Shown: positions 1 through 7,928 of the stretch, piece by piece | Position numbering within the stretch: position 1 is the stretch's first letter | Layout of the letters: each line of letters opens with the position of its first letter | Assembly: GCA_910584845.1 (NCBI GenBank) | Contig: CAJUDH010000037.1 | Location: 1-11,103, forward strand | Reading direction: 5' to 3' | DNA from: an uncultured Lachnospiraceae bacterium | GTDB lineage: Bacteria > Bacillota > Clostridia > Lachnospirales > Lachnospiraceae | Length of the DNA stretch: 11,103 bases | Translations under genes and position numbers: made by a program | Notes under the pieces: model-generated | Told to the model about the DNA's origin: nothing | Database searches by the model: none | Seen by the model: the letters and a program-made list of their open reading frames with translations, nothing else

Positions 1-285
1 GCCCGCAGGTACCTTGACCGGCTGGTTGGGTGCTTTGAAAACCTGACAAACCCCAGCTGCACCCTAACAAAAAGGGGAAAAAGGGGGCAGGTGGAACGGA
101 TGCTGGCGAACCGGCGGGTTGGCCGGTGCATAAAATACGCCGTCCCTGGCTCGTTTTACATGAAGCTGCTATACCTTTCCATCCGATGGGGGGTTCCGGA
201 GGTTATTTTATGGGAAGCCTCCATTATTACCTTCGTTAAAACAAAGTATGTTAAATTATTTACAAGGCTAAAGGCCAACCGATAA
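1..285 (+). CDS. Glycosyltransferase family 2, C-terminal fragment (5' end outside the window)
   Basis: The reading frame is open from base 1 to a TAA at 283-285, so this is the last 94 or so codons of a gene that starts upstream; the ATG at 91 is internal and has no Shine-Dalgarno motif. The visible part lacks the catalytic GT-A core. The tail, with an amphipathic stretch (YMKLLYLSIRWG) and an end of the form FVK...LF..LKANR, resembles from memory the C-terminal end of Firmicute GT2 enzymes in capsule clusters, so a sugar transferase acting at the inner face of the membrane is the best guess. By hand count the first 240 bases are about 54% GC, well above the genes that follow, with the drop inside the last codons of this gene. 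The next gene starts 2 bases after the stop, so they are probably co-transcribed. The family call is an inference from the tail only. Confidence 0.6.
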   Translation, partial: ARRYLDRLVGCFENLTNPSCTLTKRGKRGQVERMLANRRVGRCIKYAVPGSFYMKLLYLSIRWGVPEVILWEASIITFVKTKYVKLFTRLKANR

Positions 286-287
286 TC

Positions 288-1277
288 ATGGATAAAATCA
301 GCATTATTATTCCTGTATATAATGTAGAAAAATATTTAAGGCAATGCCTTTTTTCTATCACCCGGCAAACGTATAAATATTTAGAAATCATTTTGGTAGA
401 CGATGGCTCAACAGACTCTTCCGGCCGGATTTGTGACGAGTACGCAAAAACGGACAGGAGGATAACCGTGATCCATAAAAATAATGGGGGCCTTAGCTCA
501 GCAAGGAATGCCGGCTTACAAGTGGCAACAGGGAAATATATTGGATTTGTTGATAGCGATGATTGGGTAGACCTACAAATGTATGAAGACCTGTATCAAT
601 TGCTTTTACGTTACCGGGCAGACGTCGCATGCTCAAATATTAAACGGGTAAGGAATAGAGGAAAGGCTGTTGTTCCCAAAAAAGGGCATGTTTTTATATT
701 TTCCCGGGATCAATTCGCAAAAAAATATTTCAAAATACATTCAAATGATACGGTTCATTATGTTGTAAACAAGTTGTATAAGGCTGAAATAGCCCGGAAA
801 ATGAGGTTTCCGGAAGGGTTGATTAATGAAGATGTAGAAGGCTTCTTTTATGCATTGTTAGCGGCGAAAAAGATTGTAGTTACAGATAAATGTACTTATT
901 ATTACCGAGTCAACCCTGAAAGCATATCTGCCACTTGGTTTTCCCACAAGCAGATGGACCTTTTAAAAGTGTGGAAACATGTGGTAGCATTATGTAAAGT
1001 ATCATCTGAAAAAGATTGGGCATATTATGCCAGAATAAATTATTACAGAGCCCACTTTGGCCTTTTATGCAGGCTTTTGCTAAACCCGCAAAGCGATGAC
1101 GTAAAATATAAAAGGGAGCAACAATATCTGTTATATCATCTGAAGATTTATTATTGGGAGCTTATAAAAGCTCCTATTTGTTTGAAACGAAAAATACTTG
1201 TCACAATATTATGTGTGGATTATGAAATGGCTAAAAAAATATTTCGCCTATTTCACTTCAAAAATCACAGGAGATAA
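288..1277 (+). CDS. Glycosyltransferase family 2 (EpsJ-like)
   Basis: A 329-residue inverting GT2 enzyme with a GT-A fold, expected to transfer a sugar from a nucleotide-sugar donor to the lipid-linked repeat unit in the cytoplasm. The N-terminus has the typical IIIPVYN (6-12), then VDDGSTD (37-43) for nucleotide binding, GGLSSARN (67-74), and the metal-binding DSDD (89-92). Further on there is NKLYK (161-165), frequent in EpsJ-like capsule transferases, and an acidic NEDVEG segment (180-185) where the catalytic base is expected. Length is normal for the family and there is no membrane segment. ATG at 288 is used because the conserved sheet begins at once after it; the Shine-Dalgarno is weak, so translation may depend on coupling to the gene ending at 285. 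Donor and acceptor cannot be told from the sequence. Confidence 0.93.
   Translation: MDKISIIIPVYNVEKYLRQCLFSITRQTYKYLEIILVDDGSTDSSGRICDEYAKTDRRITVIHKNNGGLSSARNAGLQVATGKYIGFVDSDDWVDLQMYEDLYQLLLRYRADVACSNIKRVRNRGKAVVPKKGHVFIFSRDQFAKKYFKIHSNDTVHYVVNKLYKAEIARKMRFPEGLINEDVEGFFYALLAAKKIVVTDKCTYYYRVNPESISATWFSHKQMDLLKVWKHVVALCKVSSEKDWAYYARINYYRAHFGLLCRLLLNPQSDDVKYKREQQYLLYHLKIYYWELIKAPICLKRKILVTILCVDYEMAKKIFRLFHFKNHRR
1269..1273 (+). promoter_or_regulatory. Ribosome binding site AGGAG that fixes the start of the GT4 gene
   Basis: AGGAG lies 5 bases before the ATG at 1279 and inside the last codons of the preceding gene. It decides between this ATG and an in-frame TTG at 1198, which would add 27 residues unlike the family, overlap the upstream gene by 80 bases, and has no comparable site. 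Confidence 0.75.
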
Positions 1278-1278
1278 T

Positions 1279-2322
1279 ATGGCATACAAATTTTTTTATA
1301 TTGGTGATTTTAAAAGTAATAACGGCCCTGGCATTGCTAATCGAAATTTAAAAAGAGGTATTAAACAAGCCATGATGGAACATCCGGGTTCTTATAAGGT
1401 TTATTTCTCCAGAAGAAGTTGCCTTTCATCACGGATTTGGGAAATGATTCAATATATCGCCTGGTCGGATTTTGTATGCATCTGTAATTATACCCGATTA
1501 CACCTTTTCTCCGCATGGCTTGCAAAAAAAATGAAAAAAAAATGTATCTATCGGTTGCATGGTTATGCTACTTATGAAAGCCAGGTCAATCATCCCAATA
1601 TGGATAAAAAATCATGGAACAGGGTTCACAGGCAAGAATCCTTTTTGTTTAAACATGTGGATAAAATTATTTGTGTTTCCAAAATATCAAAAGACTATAT
1701 GGTAGGGCAAGAACCCCTTTACGCCAATAAATTTCATTATTGCTACAATGCTGTCAATTATCAAAAAATAGAGAATTTAATTGGGGTAAAAAAGAATTCC
1801 GGAAAAGATAAATGTCTTATCCTTTCTGTAGGAGGCGGTATGCCTCGAAAAAATAACCTAACAGTAGCTAAGGGGATTCAAATATTACAAAGAAAGCATC
1901 CGGAAATATCGTTTGAATATACGATTGTGGGCGCTGCCTATACACAAAAAGATGCCCTCTGCCATTATAGCTTTGTCAAATATTACGACCATCTCCCCCA
2001 TAAACAGCTCCTGGAAAAAATGAAGGAATCTGATATTTATATTCAGGACAGCACTTTTGATACCTTTAATTTATCAGCGATAGAAGCCCTAATGTGCGGA
2101 TGTAGTTTACTTTTGTCAAAAAACATTGGAGCTTTAGGAATATTTGAAAATATTTCTTCCAGGAACATTATTTATAGCATAAAAGATGCAGAAGAAATAT
2201 CTGAAAAAATATGGAATATTTATATATGCCCCAATTATAGTGAGCTAAAACAGGCAATCAAGTATCAATTGATTGATACACAAATGGTAGCAGAGCGATT
2301 TATAGAATTATGTATTCAATAG
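1279..2322 (+). CDS. Glycosyltransferase family 4 (GT-B fold)
   Basis: A 347-residue protein with the two-domain look of retaining GT4 transferases. The N-terminal half starts with YIGDFKSNNGPGIANRN (7-23), a glycine-rich acceptor-side loop, and has RLHGY (92-96) and ICVSK (131-135) at the positions usual for the family. The C-terminal donor domain begins with LSVGGGMPRKN (182-191) and contains DTFNLSAIEALMCGC (261-275), the EX7E region that binds the nucleotide sugar. Here the first acidic residue is Asp261 rather than Glu, with Glu269 as the second. It is expected to add a sugar to the lipid-linked repeat unit at the cytoplasmic face. The start follows the previous stop by one base and has a strong AGGAG. 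The stop overlaps an early possible start of the next gene by 13 bases. The gene holds an A8-TG-A9 run at 1524-1542. Confidence 0.87.
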   Translation: MAYKFFYIGDFKSNNGPGIANRNLKRGIKQAMMEHPGSYKVYFSRRSCLSSRIWEMIQYIAWSDFVCICNYTRLHLFSAWLAKKMKKKCIYRLHGYATYESQVNHPNMDKKSWNRVHRQESFLFKHVDKIICVSKISKDYMVGQEPLYANKFHYCYNAVNYQKIENLIGVKKNSGKDKCLILSVGGGMPRKNNLTVAKGIQILQRKHPEISFEYTIVGAAYTQKDALCHYSFVKYYDHLPHKQLLEKMKESDIYIQDSTFDTFNLSAIEALMCGCSLLLSKNIGALGIFENISSRNIIYSIKDAEEISEKIWNIYICPNYSELKQAIKYQLIDTQMVAERFIELCIQ

Positions 2323-2342
2323 AAATAGGGTTTAAAATTATT

Positions 2343-3506
2343 ATGAAATCATACCGAATAAATCAATCCAATATCCTGATTCTAATTGCTATAGTTTTAA
2401 ATCTGTTAATGTTTGTCGATTTGCGCCTGTTTAATGTATTGTGGAAATGGTGCCCTTATATTAATTTGATATTTATGGCTTGGTGGGGGTTACATGAAAA
2501 TTTCAGGCGGATGAGGGAAGGAAAGTTTTTATTCTTGTGCTGCTTATTCTCTTATCTATTTCTGGCATCACTATTAAATAAAAGCAGTTTAGGGGCACTA
2601 TGTGCCTTTTTAACAATCTTTTCTGTTATCTCATTTTTTTCCAAACAGCCTTTTTCGCCTCTATTTTTTAAAGGCTTATCTGGGATAAGCTTGTGTATCC
2701 TTTGTTGGTATTTTATTCATGCCAAATCATATTATTCTTTATTTAAGGCGGATGAATCCCATGCAATGAATCCTAATTCTATTGGCATGATTACTTTTAT
2801 CCTCTATGCATGGCTTAATACTTATCTTTCTCGAGATAATGTTAAAAGTAAAAAGATAGCAAAACTCTGTCTGTTTTTTGCCTGTATATATATTGAATTG
2901 TCATTGAAATGCCGTTCCAGTTTGATTATCCTGATTTTTTATACCCTTCTGTTTTGGTTTATGCCAAAAAAATTTTGGACCAGTAAAATAAGGGTATCGC
3001 TTTTAACAATAACGATTTTTTTTGGCGGTTTTATATTTCCTCTTTACTATGTCAGGCTTTCCAAAAATATTGATTTATCAATTTGGATTTACAATTTAAC
3101 TGGTAAATATCTGTTTACGGGCCGTGAGCTTATATGGGGAAGATTTTTTAAAATTTTAGCGCAGGATTGGTTATCAATATGGGTCGGCCCCGGGTCTAAC
3201 ATGGAATATGCAGTTGGCCAAGGTTTTTCACTACATAACAGCTATCTGGGAATTACATTGAATTATGGGATTTTAGGTTTTACATTTTTGGCTTCTTTCA
3301 TTATCTATAAAATTTATCACTTATGCAGCAAAGAGATATCAAACAGCCAAATAAGTTTACTCATAGCCTACCTTTCTATTTTAATCCTGTCTTATTCAGA
3401 AGTAGTGCTTCAGACAACGTATATAACCGTTTTAGTAAATATGCTCCTGGGCCTTTTTAATAACCCGTCTTTTCATAATAAATGGAATAATAAAATTTCA
3501 TTATAG
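2343..3506 (+). CDS. wzy: O-antigen/capsule polymerase, Wzy-like integral membrane protein
   Basis: About 387 residues, very hydrophobic, with roughly ten to twelve membrane segments separated by short charged loops. The call rests on topology and two motifs of the Wzy/O-antigen ligase superfamily: TGRELIWGRFF (residues about 259-269), followed by a polar extracellular loop, and LHNSYLGITLNYGILGF (about 297-313), the HN-containing motif before the last helices. Wzy joins flipped repeat units into polymer on the outside of the membrane. Sequence identity in this family is always low, so the precise linkage is unknown. Start choice is open: ATG at 2310 overlaps the upstream gene and has no clear binding site, while ATG at 2343 has an AGGG 12 bases before it and gives a more usual N-terminus (short charged head, then a helix). 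I prefer 2343 with moderate confidence. The gene is very T-rich, as expected for a membrane protein. Confidence 0.85.
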   Translation: MKSYRINQSNILILIAIVLNLLMFVDLRLFNVLWKWCPYINLIFMAWWGLHENFRRMREGKFLFLCCLFSYLFLASLLNKSSLGALCAFLTIFSVISFFSKQPFSPLFFKGLSGISLCILCWYFIHAKSYYSLFKADESHAMNPNSIGMITFILYAWLNTYLSRDNVKSKKIAKLCLFFACIYIELSLKCRSSLIILIFYTLLFWFMPKKFWTSKIRVSLLTITIFFGGFIFPLYYVRLSKNIDLSIWIYNLTGKYLFTGRELIWGRFFKILAQDWLSIWVGPGSNMEYAVGQGFSLHNSYLGITLNYGILGFTFLASFIIYKIYHLCSKEISNSQISLLIAYLSILILSYSEVVLQTTYITVLVNMLLGLFNNPSFHNKWNNKISL

Positions 3507-3520
3507 TATAGGATCGTTTT

Positions 3521-4288
3521 ATGTCGCTTAGCATTCGAAAATGGAAATTATATGTAAAAATGTATTATCAATATATTTTATCCTATAAAGGGGTTCAACA
3601 GGCAACATTTCTTGATGATAATACATGCCTTGATTTTATCATACAAAACCAAAAATCATTTATACGGTTTGGCGATGGGGAATTTGACATTTTAGAAGGG
3701 AAGTCCATCCATTATCAGAAATTTTCGACAGAATTGAGGGAGAGATTAGATCAAATCCTAACCGAATATGTGGAGTCTGGGACATCTGCCCCCTATTTTA
3801 TCGGAATGCCTGCTTTTTATCTGAATCAAAGCGGCAAATTCATGTGGCATTCTCGTTTGCTCTTGTCATGTTGGTCCCATACACGCTATTATTTCCTTAA
3901 ATATTATGATAAAAAAGTGAAATATGGAGATGCATTTCTGTTTAGTAAAGGCAGGGAACCCAATTATAAACGGTTATGGGACAATGCCCATTTAGGGCAA
4001 GTAATTTTCGTGCATAATAAAAAACAATATGCCGAACATTTTGAGAAGCAATATGGCATTTCAACTACTTTCATAGAAATCCCTTCCCATAATGCATTTA
4101 CGCAGATGGATCAAATATTAATCAAGATTATGGCCAGTTTGAGATCTAAGGATAAGAAGTCGATGGTAATCTTATCTGCCGGGCCTTGCGGCAAAGTTTT
4201 GGCCTATGAATTATCCAAAAAAGGGGTCTGGGCAGTAGACACCGGGCACTGCTGGGATCAGCCACTATTTAATATGTCAGGGGATTAA
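3521..4288 (+). CDS. GT-D fold glycosyltransferase (DUF1792 / SP_1767 family)
   Basis: A 255-residue soluble protein. It carries the family signature RFGDGE (49-54), whose Asp52-x-Glu54 corresponds to the DXE metal/nucleotide site of GT-D enzymes, followed by a middle region with FIGMPAF (93-99) and VIFVHNK (161-167). It ends in GPCGKVLAYEL (221-231) and VDTGH (239-243), the conserved C-terminal pair of the family. The best-studied relative is the DUF1792 domain of dGT1 in Streptococcus parasanguinis, which adds glucose to the adhesin Fap1. Here there is no adhesin, accessory Sec or Gtf1/2 gene nearby; it lies between a Wzy polymerase and a GT2, so a role in building the polysaccharide repeat unit is more likely (inference). 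The ATG has AGGA 7 bases upstream, and the gap to the previous gene is 14 bases. The family call is strong; donor and acceptor are unknown. Confidence 0.88.
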   Translation: MSLSIRKWKLYVKMYYQYILSYKGVQQATFLDDNTCLDFIIQNQKSFIRFGDGEFDILEGKSIHYQKFSTELRERLDQILTEYVESGTSAPYFIGMPAFYLNQSGKFMWHSRLLLSCWSHTRYYFLKYYDKKVKYGDAFLFSKGREPNYKRLWDNAHLGQVIFVHNKKQYAEHFEKQYGISTTFIEIPSHNAFTQMDQILIKIMASLRSKDKKSMVILSAGPCGKVLAYELSKKGVWAVDTGHCWDQPLFNMSGD

Positions 4289-4295
4289 GATTAGA

Positions 4296-5207
4296 ATGGG
4301 GAATAAAATCAAAATAACCGTGTTTACTCCTGTGTATAACCGAGGGTACTGTGTGGGAAATGTTTATGAATCCTTATTAAGGCAAACCTTTAAAAATTTT
4401 GAATGGTTAGTGATTGATGATGGTTCCATAGACAATACACAAGAAGTAATACGAAATTGTATTTCAGAAAATAAAATTAGAATTCGGTACATTTATCAGA
4501 AAAACGGAGGCCAACATAGGGCATTAAACAGGGCCATTCAACTGGCAGAAGGCCAATTACTTATGATTGTGGATTCGGATGACGATTTACGGGAGGATGC
4601 ATTACAATGGATTGACCATTATGAACAAACGATACATGGAAAAAAGGGGTTTGCCGGCGTTTCGGGCCTTCGATGCAATCGGGATGGGGCAATCATAGGG
4701 ACTGCCTGGCCGGATAAACGGATCTCTTATATGGATATCACGAATATAGAACGATATAAAAAAAATATATTGTTGGGCGATAAAGCAGAAGCGTATTATT
4801 TGAACGTGTTACAGAGGTTTTATCCAATCCCTGAATTTGAAGGGGAGAATGATGTAGAAAAAGGGGTTTTGTGGAATCGGATTGCAAATGCCGGCCTTAA
4901 AATCCGGTGGTTTTGTCAGGCAATCTACAATTGTGAATATTTAGAAGACGGTATGTCTACAAATATATTTGCTAATTATTACAAAAATTTTAACGGATAT
5001 TCGCTCTATATTCGTGAGTTTTTGAAATACGATATAGGCTTGCTTCGAAAAATAAAAACAGCTATCGTATATTGTGAAACTGCCCGAAAAAGGAAGTATT
5101 CCGTGGTACAAATAAAAAAGTATTTAGATATCCCGATATATTTCGCATTTGCTGCCTATCTGTTTAGTTTTTTTTCACCTCTTCGCTTTCGTTTTAAAAC
5201 CACTTAA
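4296..5207 (+). CDS. Glycosyltransferase family 2
   Basis: A 303-residue GT-A enzyme. It opens with VFTPVYNR (9-16), then DDGSIDNT (41-48), GGQHRALNRAI (71-81) and the metal-binding DSDD (93-96). GDKAEAYY (161-168) followed by PEFEGENDVEKGVLWNRIA (179-197) is the pattern of a defined GT2 subgroup common in capsule clusters, in which the acidic residues around the FEGE segment are likely to hold the acceptor or act as base. It would add one sugar to the lipid-linked intermediate in the cytoplasm. Near the C-terminus a hydrophobic stretch (about residues 279-293) may touch the membrane. It starts 7 bases after the GT-D gene, with an AGGGGA 11 bases before the ATG, partly inside that gene's last codons. 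Length and motifs are normal, so the enzyme looks intact. Confidence 0.92.
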   Translation: MGNKIKITVFTPVYNRGYCVGNVYESLLRQTFKNFEWLVIDDGSIDNTQEVIRNCISENKIRIRYIYQKNGGQHRALNRAIQLAEGQLLMIVDSDDDLREDALQWIDHYEQTIHGKKGFAGVSGLRCNRDGAIIGTAWPDKRISYMDITNIERYKKNILLGDKAEAYYLNVLQRFYPIPEFEGENDVEKGVLWNRIANAGLKIRWFCQAIYNCEYLEDGMSTNIFANYYKNFNGYSLYIREFLKYDIGLLRKIKTAIVYCETARKRKYSVVQIKKYLDIPIYFAFAAYLFSFFSPLRFRFKTT

Positions 5208-5222
5208 CATATTGGAGAAAAA

Positions 5223-6392
5223 ATGAATATCATATTATATGCAAATGGAACCAGTGAAAACCATGGCTGTGAAGCCATAACCTATTCCACAGAAAATATA
5301 CTGCGAGGGCTCTATCAACAGCTCTATTGCACCACCACTAACCTAAAATATGAAAAAAATTTACCGCAAAATTGCCATTGGATCGAATATTCTTATTTTC
5401 GGAAACCGACCATCTTGAATAGGCTTATCTCAAAAATCGAACGGACAACCCTTCATTCCAATCGCTTTATGTCAAGTAACCCCTGGCTGGAACATGTGTA
5501 TTCCGCATTTTCCAACTGCCAGGTTGCCCTTTCTGTTGGTGGTGATAATTATTGCAACGGCTCTTATGGATGGTTATATCAACTGCATAACAAGGCTATA
5601 GAAAGTGGCCTGAAAACCGTATTATGGGGATGCTCTGTGGATAAACACTGTATTGACGATAATTTAATGCGGGAAGATTTAATGAAATATGATATAATTT
5701 GCGCAAGGGAATCCCTAACCAGCCAAATTTTAAGCAGTTTTCATCCGAATGTTAAACTTTATCCTGACCCGGCATTTACCTTGCCATTTCAAGAACTTGC
5801 ATGGCCAGCGGATGAAGATCCTGCGGCAGGGTATATAGGCTTAAATTTAAGCCCTACTTCTATGGCTTGTGAAGCAAAAAAAGGAATGACATTAGAAAAT
5901 TACAAAAGGGTTATCGAATATATCCTTAAAAATACATCTTATCATATTGCTTTAATTCCGCATGTTGTATTTCAAAATTATTATGGGGACTTATTGGAAT
6001 TAAAAAAATTATACCATTCTTATGTGGATTCAAAACGGATTATTTTAATCCATGATAATAATTGCCATGTTATGAAAGGGTATATACGTAGATGCAGGTT
6101 TTTTATTACTGCCCGCACACATGCTTCGATTGCAGCCTATTCCTCTTGTGTTCCAACGATTGTTTTAGGATATTCAATTAAAGCGAAGGGGATTGCAACC
6201 GATTTATTTGGCACCAGTGAAAACTACGTTTTGCCGGTTCAAAATATACGGTCAGAAACGGATTTATTAGAAAATTTTAAATGGTTATTAAATAATGAAA
6301 CTGCCATACGGGACCGTTTAACCCAGTTGATGCCATCTTATATAGAAAGGGCCTATGATGCCCGAAATGAGATTATAGGTTTAGGTGATTAA
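5223..6392 (+). CDS. Polysaccharide pyruvyl transferase family protein (WcaK/CsaB-like)
   Basis: A 389-residue protein of the family that typically moves pyruvate from phosphoenolpyruvate onto a sugar hydroxyl pair to form a ketal, adding negative charge to the polymer. Evidence in order: a Rossmann-like N-terminus with GTSENHGCEAI (9-19), VGGDNY (105-110), the ARES segment (161-164), PDPAF (181-185), the second-domain opening IGLNLSP (205-211), and ARTHASIAAYSSCVPTIVLG (297-316). The last includes the conserved Arg298 and His300 region that recognises PEP in characterised members. Length is typical and there is no signal peptide, so it acts in the cytoplasm. GGAG lies 5 bases before the ATG. 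Some members of this family are sugar transferases rather than pyruvyl transferases, so the reaction is probable, not proven. The FrhB-type gene at the end of the operon is a frequent partner of this family in polysaccharide clusters. Confidence 0.88.
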   Translation: MNIILYANGTSENHGCEAITYSTENILRGLYQQLYCTTTNLKYEKNLPQNCHWIEYSYFRKPTILNRLISKIERTTLHSNRFMSSNPWLEHVYSAFSNCQVALSVGGDNYCNGSYGWLYQLHNKAIESGLKTVLWGCSVDKHCIDDNLMREDLMKYDIICARESLTSQILSSFHPNVKLYPDPAFTLPFQELAWPADEDPAAGYIGLNLSPTSMACEAKKGMTLENYKRVIEYILKNTSYHIALIPHVVFQNYYGDLLELKKLYHSYVDSKRIILIHDNNCHVMKGYIRRCRFFITARTHASIAAYSSCVPTIVLGYSIKAKGIATDLFGTSENYVLPVQNIRSETDLLENFKWLLNNETAIRDRLTQLMPSYIERAYDARNEIIGLGD

Positions 6393-7928
6393 GTGAAGAC
6401 TTCCAGAATTGAAAATAGCAAAAAAAACATTGGCTTTGGGCTTATCGGAAAAGTAGTCCAGATATTATTTAAATTCCTTTTAAGGACAACAATTATTTAC
6501 TATTTTGGCGCTGTATATTTAGGGTTGGACGGACTATTTTTAAATATTATTTCTGTATTGTCGATTGCTGAACTTGGAATCGGGAATGCGATATGTTTCG
6601 CTTTATATAAACCTTTGGCAGAAGGCAATCATTCAAAAATATATACCTATATGCTTTTTTACAAAAAAGTATATTACATTCTTGGCGTCCTTATTTTGTC
6701 TTTGGGCCTTATGGTAATCCCAGTTTTAAAATATATTGTTAATTTTGATTATTCGGTTTCTGTAAATTATTGTGCCATTTATATATTATTTTTATTTCAT
6801 GCTGTTTCCAGTTATTGGTTTGGGGCATATTTGCAGGTGCTATATATAGCCGATATGAAGGAATACAGGGTTAATAATATTAAAAATATAATTTTTATGG
6901 CAATGGTGGTTATGCAGATCGCTGTAATTATCATCACTCATAATTATTATTTAAACCTTATGGTTGTTATTGCCGGAAATATTAGTACAAACTTATGGAT
7001 TGCCCAGTCGGCCAGAAAAGATTATGCAGATATTCTCAAATTAAAAACGGCGTCAATGACTTCTGGTGATAAACAGCAGTTAAAAAGAAATATATTTGCC
7101 TTGACTGTTGCCAAAATTTCTACCGTTATTTATACTTCAAGCGATAACATCCTTATATCTATTTTTATCGGGACTCTGATTGTAGGCCATTATTCCAATT
7201 ACGCATATGTAGTATCTGCCGTTTCCGGCCTAATTGCCATTTTATTTAGCGGATTACTTGCCGGGGTTGGAAATGCCAATGCCATTGAAAGCCCCCAGAA
7301 AATGGATCAAATTTTTCAGCAGATGCTCTTGGTGAATTTTTGGGTCTATGGCTTATGTTTTATTTGCCTGCATCAACTTTTACAGGAATTTATCTACCTA
7401 TGGGCAGGTGAAAATTATCTTCTTTCTTCTGGCACTGTTTTTATCGTATTATTGCTTTTTCTCGTGCCTGGCCTGAACCATACATGTACCATATTTAAAG
7501 ACGCCTGCGGTTTGTTTTGGGAGACCCGGTATCGGATGGCAGTAACTGCTGCCATAAATATTATTACATCAATTATTTTGGCTTATAAGCTAGGATTAAT
7601 CGGTATACTCTTAGGGACGATTATATCTTATTTTCTTTCTACATTTTTATATGACCCCCAAATTATCTATAAAAAAATCTTAAAAAGAAACCCTGCTAAA
7701 TTTTATTGGTGGTATTTATCATCCTTTCTTAAAATAATGGGTGCGGATTTTTTGATCTACAGGGTAATAAGGCATATACATGCTAGCACATGGATGCTGC
7801 TGGTCCTTAAAGGGGTTGCCTGTTTTGCTTTGGTTAATTTTTTCTTTTTAATTATAAACCGTAAAAAACAAGAATTCTTATATTTTAAGGAGCTGATTTT
7901 TCATGAATATGCCCGTAGAAAAAAGTAA
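6393..7928 (+). CDS. wzx: Wzx-like repeat-unit flippase (MOP superfamily)
   Basis: A 511-residue integral membrane protein with about 12-14 predicted helices. These begin with an amphipathic NIGFGLIGKVVQILFKFLLR (12-31) and run through clear segments near 48-70, 94-116, 126-150, 164-182, 185-203, 274-292, 312-330, 346-363, 384-400, 402-420 and 466-488. GAVYLGLDGLF (39-49), YTSSDNILIS (247-256) and CGLFWETRYR (372-381) are conserved in Firmicute polysaccharide flippases. It would turn undecaprenyl-linked repeat units to the outer face so the Wzy at about 2343-3506 can polymerise them. The start is GTG, immediately after the TAA of the pyruvyl transferase with no gap, with AGGTG a few bases upstream inside that gene, which suggests coupled translation. 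Its 3' end overlaps the next gene by 26 bases. Function by family is firm; the substrate is inferred from context. Confidence 0.92.
   Translation: MKTSRIENSKKNIGFGLIGKVVQILFKFLLRTTIIYYFGAVYLGLDGLFLNIISVLSIAELGIGNAICFALYKPLAEGNHSKIYTYMLFYKKVYYILGVLILSLGLMVIPVLKYIVNFDYSVSVNYCAIYILFLFHAVSSYWFGAYLQVLYIADMKEYRVNNIKNIIFMAMVVMQIAVIIITHNYYLNLMVVIAGNISTNLWIAQSARKDYADILKLKTASMTSGDKQQLKRNIFALTVAKISTVIYTSSDNILISIFIGTLIVGHYSNYAYVVSAVSGLIAILFSGLLAGVGNANAIESPQKMDQIFQQMLLVNFWVYGLCFICLHQLLQEFIYLWAGENYLLSSGTVFIVLLLFLVPGLNHTCTIFKDACGLFWETRYRMAVTAAINIITSIILAYKLGLIGILLGTIISYFLSTFLYDPQIIYKKILKRNPAKFYWWYLSSFLKIMGADFLIYRVIRHIHASTWMLLVLKGVACFALVNFFFLIINRKKQEFLYFKELIFHEYARRKK
7887..7892 (+). promoter_or_regulatory. 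Ribosome binding site AAGGAG inside the flippase gene
   Basis: AAGGAG lies 10 bases before the ATG at 7903 and 16 bases before an in-frame ATG at 7909. It supports a start that overlaps the end of the flippase gene by 26 bases and favours the first ATG. Confidence 0.6.

Noticed and set aside
1198..1278. TTG start that would extend the GT4 protein by 27 residues
   Set aside because: It overlaps the upstream gene by 80 bases, lacks a binding site, and the added residues do not look like the family; ATG 1279 has AGGAG at 5 bases.
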